64,000 bases of DNA, from contig JADKKJ010000012.1 of the NCBI GenBank assembly GCA_016720565.1, positions 496,001 to 560,000 of the forward strand, in the 5' to 3' direction. This document shows, in pieces, positions 62,715 to 64,000 of the stretch. The position numbers were made by a program, and so were the translations under genes. The notes beneath the pieces were generated by a model, which was not told where the DNA came from, did no database searches, and saw only the letters and a list, made by a program, of their open reading frames with translations. How positions within the stretch are numbered: the stretch's first letter is position 1; each line of letters starts with the position of its first letter. Origin of the DNA: Chitinophagaceae bacterium (GTDB lineage Bacteria; Bacteroidota; Bacteroidia; Chitinophagales; Chitinophagaceae).

Positions 62715-63356
62715 TCATGATTTTAACCAACCGGTGATACTTAATCTGGCCTTATTGGTTTTTAATACCTCATGCTCCAGATCACTGCTTTTGAAAAATA
62801 CTATTTTACCATTCGTTGGAGAAATATCCAGGCTGTAATTTTCTTGAAATATCCTCAGCTCTCCTCCATCTTCTGTTTTCCAGCCATTGTTGAGGTACAT
62901 GATCATGGAGAATTTCCGGCTGTCATTATTTTGGAACTGGTCCAGATGCCGTTTATAGGAGCTACCTATTGGATACAGCGTATAATGAAATTCATACCCG
63001 TTAATTCCCGTGTAACAGGTGCGATTCAGGTGAATGATGAACTCATCCATCAAATCAAAAAAAGCATTCTCAAATTCGTCCTCATGTTTGCGGTCAAGCC
63101 AGTGGATCTGGTCCGTCCTGAATAATTTTCCTCTTTCCGCTCCGGTATTCCCTGTTCCTGCCCGTTTCATCTGGTCACTGGCATAAAGCTTTTCTAAATT
63201 GACTTTAAGTTGCCTTAATAAGACGGGAGTTAAAAAATGGTCGGATACCCCAACATTATTCTCTAGAAAGCTATTGATCAGCGATTCAAAATTTTTTTGC
63301 AAGAAAATAGTTGAGGGGGGTAAAGAACGTAAATGTACAACTATTGCATCCGGCAA
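62715..63356 (-). CDS. 2OG-Fe(II) dioxygenase (prolyl 4-hydroxylase-like)
   Basis: A 213-residue protein with the C-terminal double-stranded beta-helix. FHYTLYPIGSSYKRHLDQF supplies the His-x-Asp iron pair, SMIMYLNNGWKTEDGGELRIF the core strands, and DLEHEVLKTNKARLSITGW the distal His and the 2-oxoglutarate-binding Arg. It uses Fe(II) and 2-oxoglutarate to hydroxylate an unknown target, perhaps a protein. Confidence 0.88.
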   Translation of the reverse strand: MPDAIVVHLRSLPPSTIFLQKNFESLINSFLENNVGVSDHFLTPVLLRQLKVNLEKLYASDQMKRAGTGNTGAERGKLFRTDQIHWLDRKHEDEFENAFFDLMDEFIIHLNRTCYTGINGYEFHYTLYPIGSSYKRHLDQFQNNDSRKFSMIMYLNNGWKTEDGGELRIFQENYSLDISPTNGKIVFFKSSDLEHEVLKTNKARLSITGWLKS

Positions 63357-63393
63357 CTAAAGCCTTGCTTTCCTTGTCATTCATGACCCTCCT

Positions 63394-64000
63394 TTAAAAT
63401 GGAGCGCCATGCGTATGCCTGATCATTGATTTTGCCAGGGAGGGGAACGGCTTAAACAGACCCAGGCTGAGATTGGCCAGAAAAGGAGATTCAGAAAGTT
63501 TCTGAAAATGCCGGCTGAGTTTTACCCGCGTGGAGAATTCTTTATTCCAGAAACCAGTATAGTTCTGAACCAGCTGCTGCCGGCTGATTTGCTTTGAAAA
63601 ATAACTGTCAACCAGAGAGGCCAAAACCGATGCTGATCTGAGAGCTATACTCATACCGTTACCGGTAACCGGAGCAATGCTTCCGGCAGCATCTCCCAGA
63701 TTAAAAAAGTTCTCCGTTGCCGGTCTTTTAATATTGAAATTAATACCACTGATGGTCAGTGGATCTTTGAGTAGGAATTCAGCCTGAGTGAACAGTTTTC
63801 TTAAGCGCTTGTTTTTAAAAAGGTAAACTTTCTCCAGTTCGGGAATAGAATTGCCAACGCTATTGAGTTTTTTTGAATTCACGATATAACAAAGGCAGGT
63901 CTTATTATCTTCTATACTCGACACCCCGCAATAGCCTCCCGGGAAATTATGGATCTCCACAAATCCCGGATCACGGTCCAGCCTGACATGATATTTCACG
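63394..64000 (-). CDS. NAD(P)/FAD-dependent oxidoreductase, C-terminal part (gene runs off the window)
   Basis: The frame is open to the window end, so the N-terminal FAD GxGxxG motif is not visible. The last 200 residues contain NFFNLGDAAGSIAPVTGNGMSIALRSASVLASLV, the GD motif of geranylgeranyl-reductase-like and halogenase-like flavoproteins. The preceding substrate domain has IHNFPGGYCGVSSIEDN. In Bacteroidota such enzymes often sit beside type III polyketide synthase genes; that neighbour would be outside the window. Confidence 0.8.
   Translation of the reverse strand, partial: VKYHVRLDRDPGFVEIHNFPGGYCGVSSIEDNKTCLCYIVNSKKLNSVGNSIPELEKVYLFKNKRLRKLFTQAEFLLKDPLTISGINFNIKRPATENFFNLGDAAGSIAPVTGNGMSIALRSASVLASLVDSYFSKQISRQQLVQNYTGFWNKEFSTRVKLSRHFQKLSESPFLANLSLGLFKPFPSLAKSMIRHTHGAPF

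Overview
The window reads as a chromosomal segment of a Bacteroidota bacterium, most likely Chitinophagaceae. Supporting signs are a SusC/SusD pair, lipoprotein signal peptides, the Bacteroidota-type promoter elements TTTG and TANNTTTG with 19-20 bp between them, the eukaryotic-type citrate synthase, and the local orders pheT - coiled-coil gene - zapA and purS - pssA. The family-level placement is inference.

Layout. 1-6698: a truncated SGNH hydrolase, a decayed GH144-like glucanase remnant, an aldo/keto reductase, and a 1498-residue secreted protein that ends in a caspase-fold peptidase. 6751-6824: tRNA-Ala(GGC). 7109-35528: a very complete pectin/galacturonan utilisation locus. It has a divergent LacI-type regulator, SusC/SusD, pectate lyase, two acetylesterase-like hydrolases, two CE8 pectinesterase-family proteins, GH43, GH28 and GH105. 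The intracellular genes follow: uxaB, uxaA and uxaC (galacturonate branch), kduI and kduD (unsaturated uronate branch), kdgK and kdgA (2-keto-3-deoxygluconate to pyruvate and glyceraldehyde-3-phosphate) and a hexuronate MFS transporter. 35623-64000: housekeeping genes (citrate synthase, LptF/G permease, tgt, rsmG, a response regulator, M1 peptidase, rsmI, purS, pssA, aminopeptidase P, pckA, a deoxynucleoside kinase, trpS, gatC, two ABC ATPases, cobalamin adenosyltransferase, fabI, pheT, zapA, a TlpA-like protein, rny, rplS), ending in a GNAT acetyltransferase, a 2OG-Fe(II) dioxygenase and an FAD oxidoreductase cut by the window edge.

Regulatory highlight: the two transcription units of the pectin locus (susCD at 8.3 kb, GH28-exuT at 21.0 kb) share a 35-bp block matching at 31 positions. 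It contains the inverted repeat CGTT-N6-AACG. In both, this lies exactly 51 bp from an identical TAGACTTG box. It is the best candidate site for the adjacent LacI-type regulator, and its upstream position suggests activation.

Other highlights: (i) a four-helix-bundle gene between rny and rplS is bracketed by a perfect 22-bp inverted repeat that encodes its own C-terminus; (ii) eight one-base indels, nearly all in homopolymers, break or fuse otherwise intact genes (uxaA, a DUF922-like gene, a lolD-like gene, pheT/coiled-coil, rny), which looks more like consensus error than decay; (iii) one CE8 protein has altered active-site motifs; (iv) pckA carries a TetR-operator-like palindrome over its promoter. 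No CRISPR array, prophage or transposase gene was seen.
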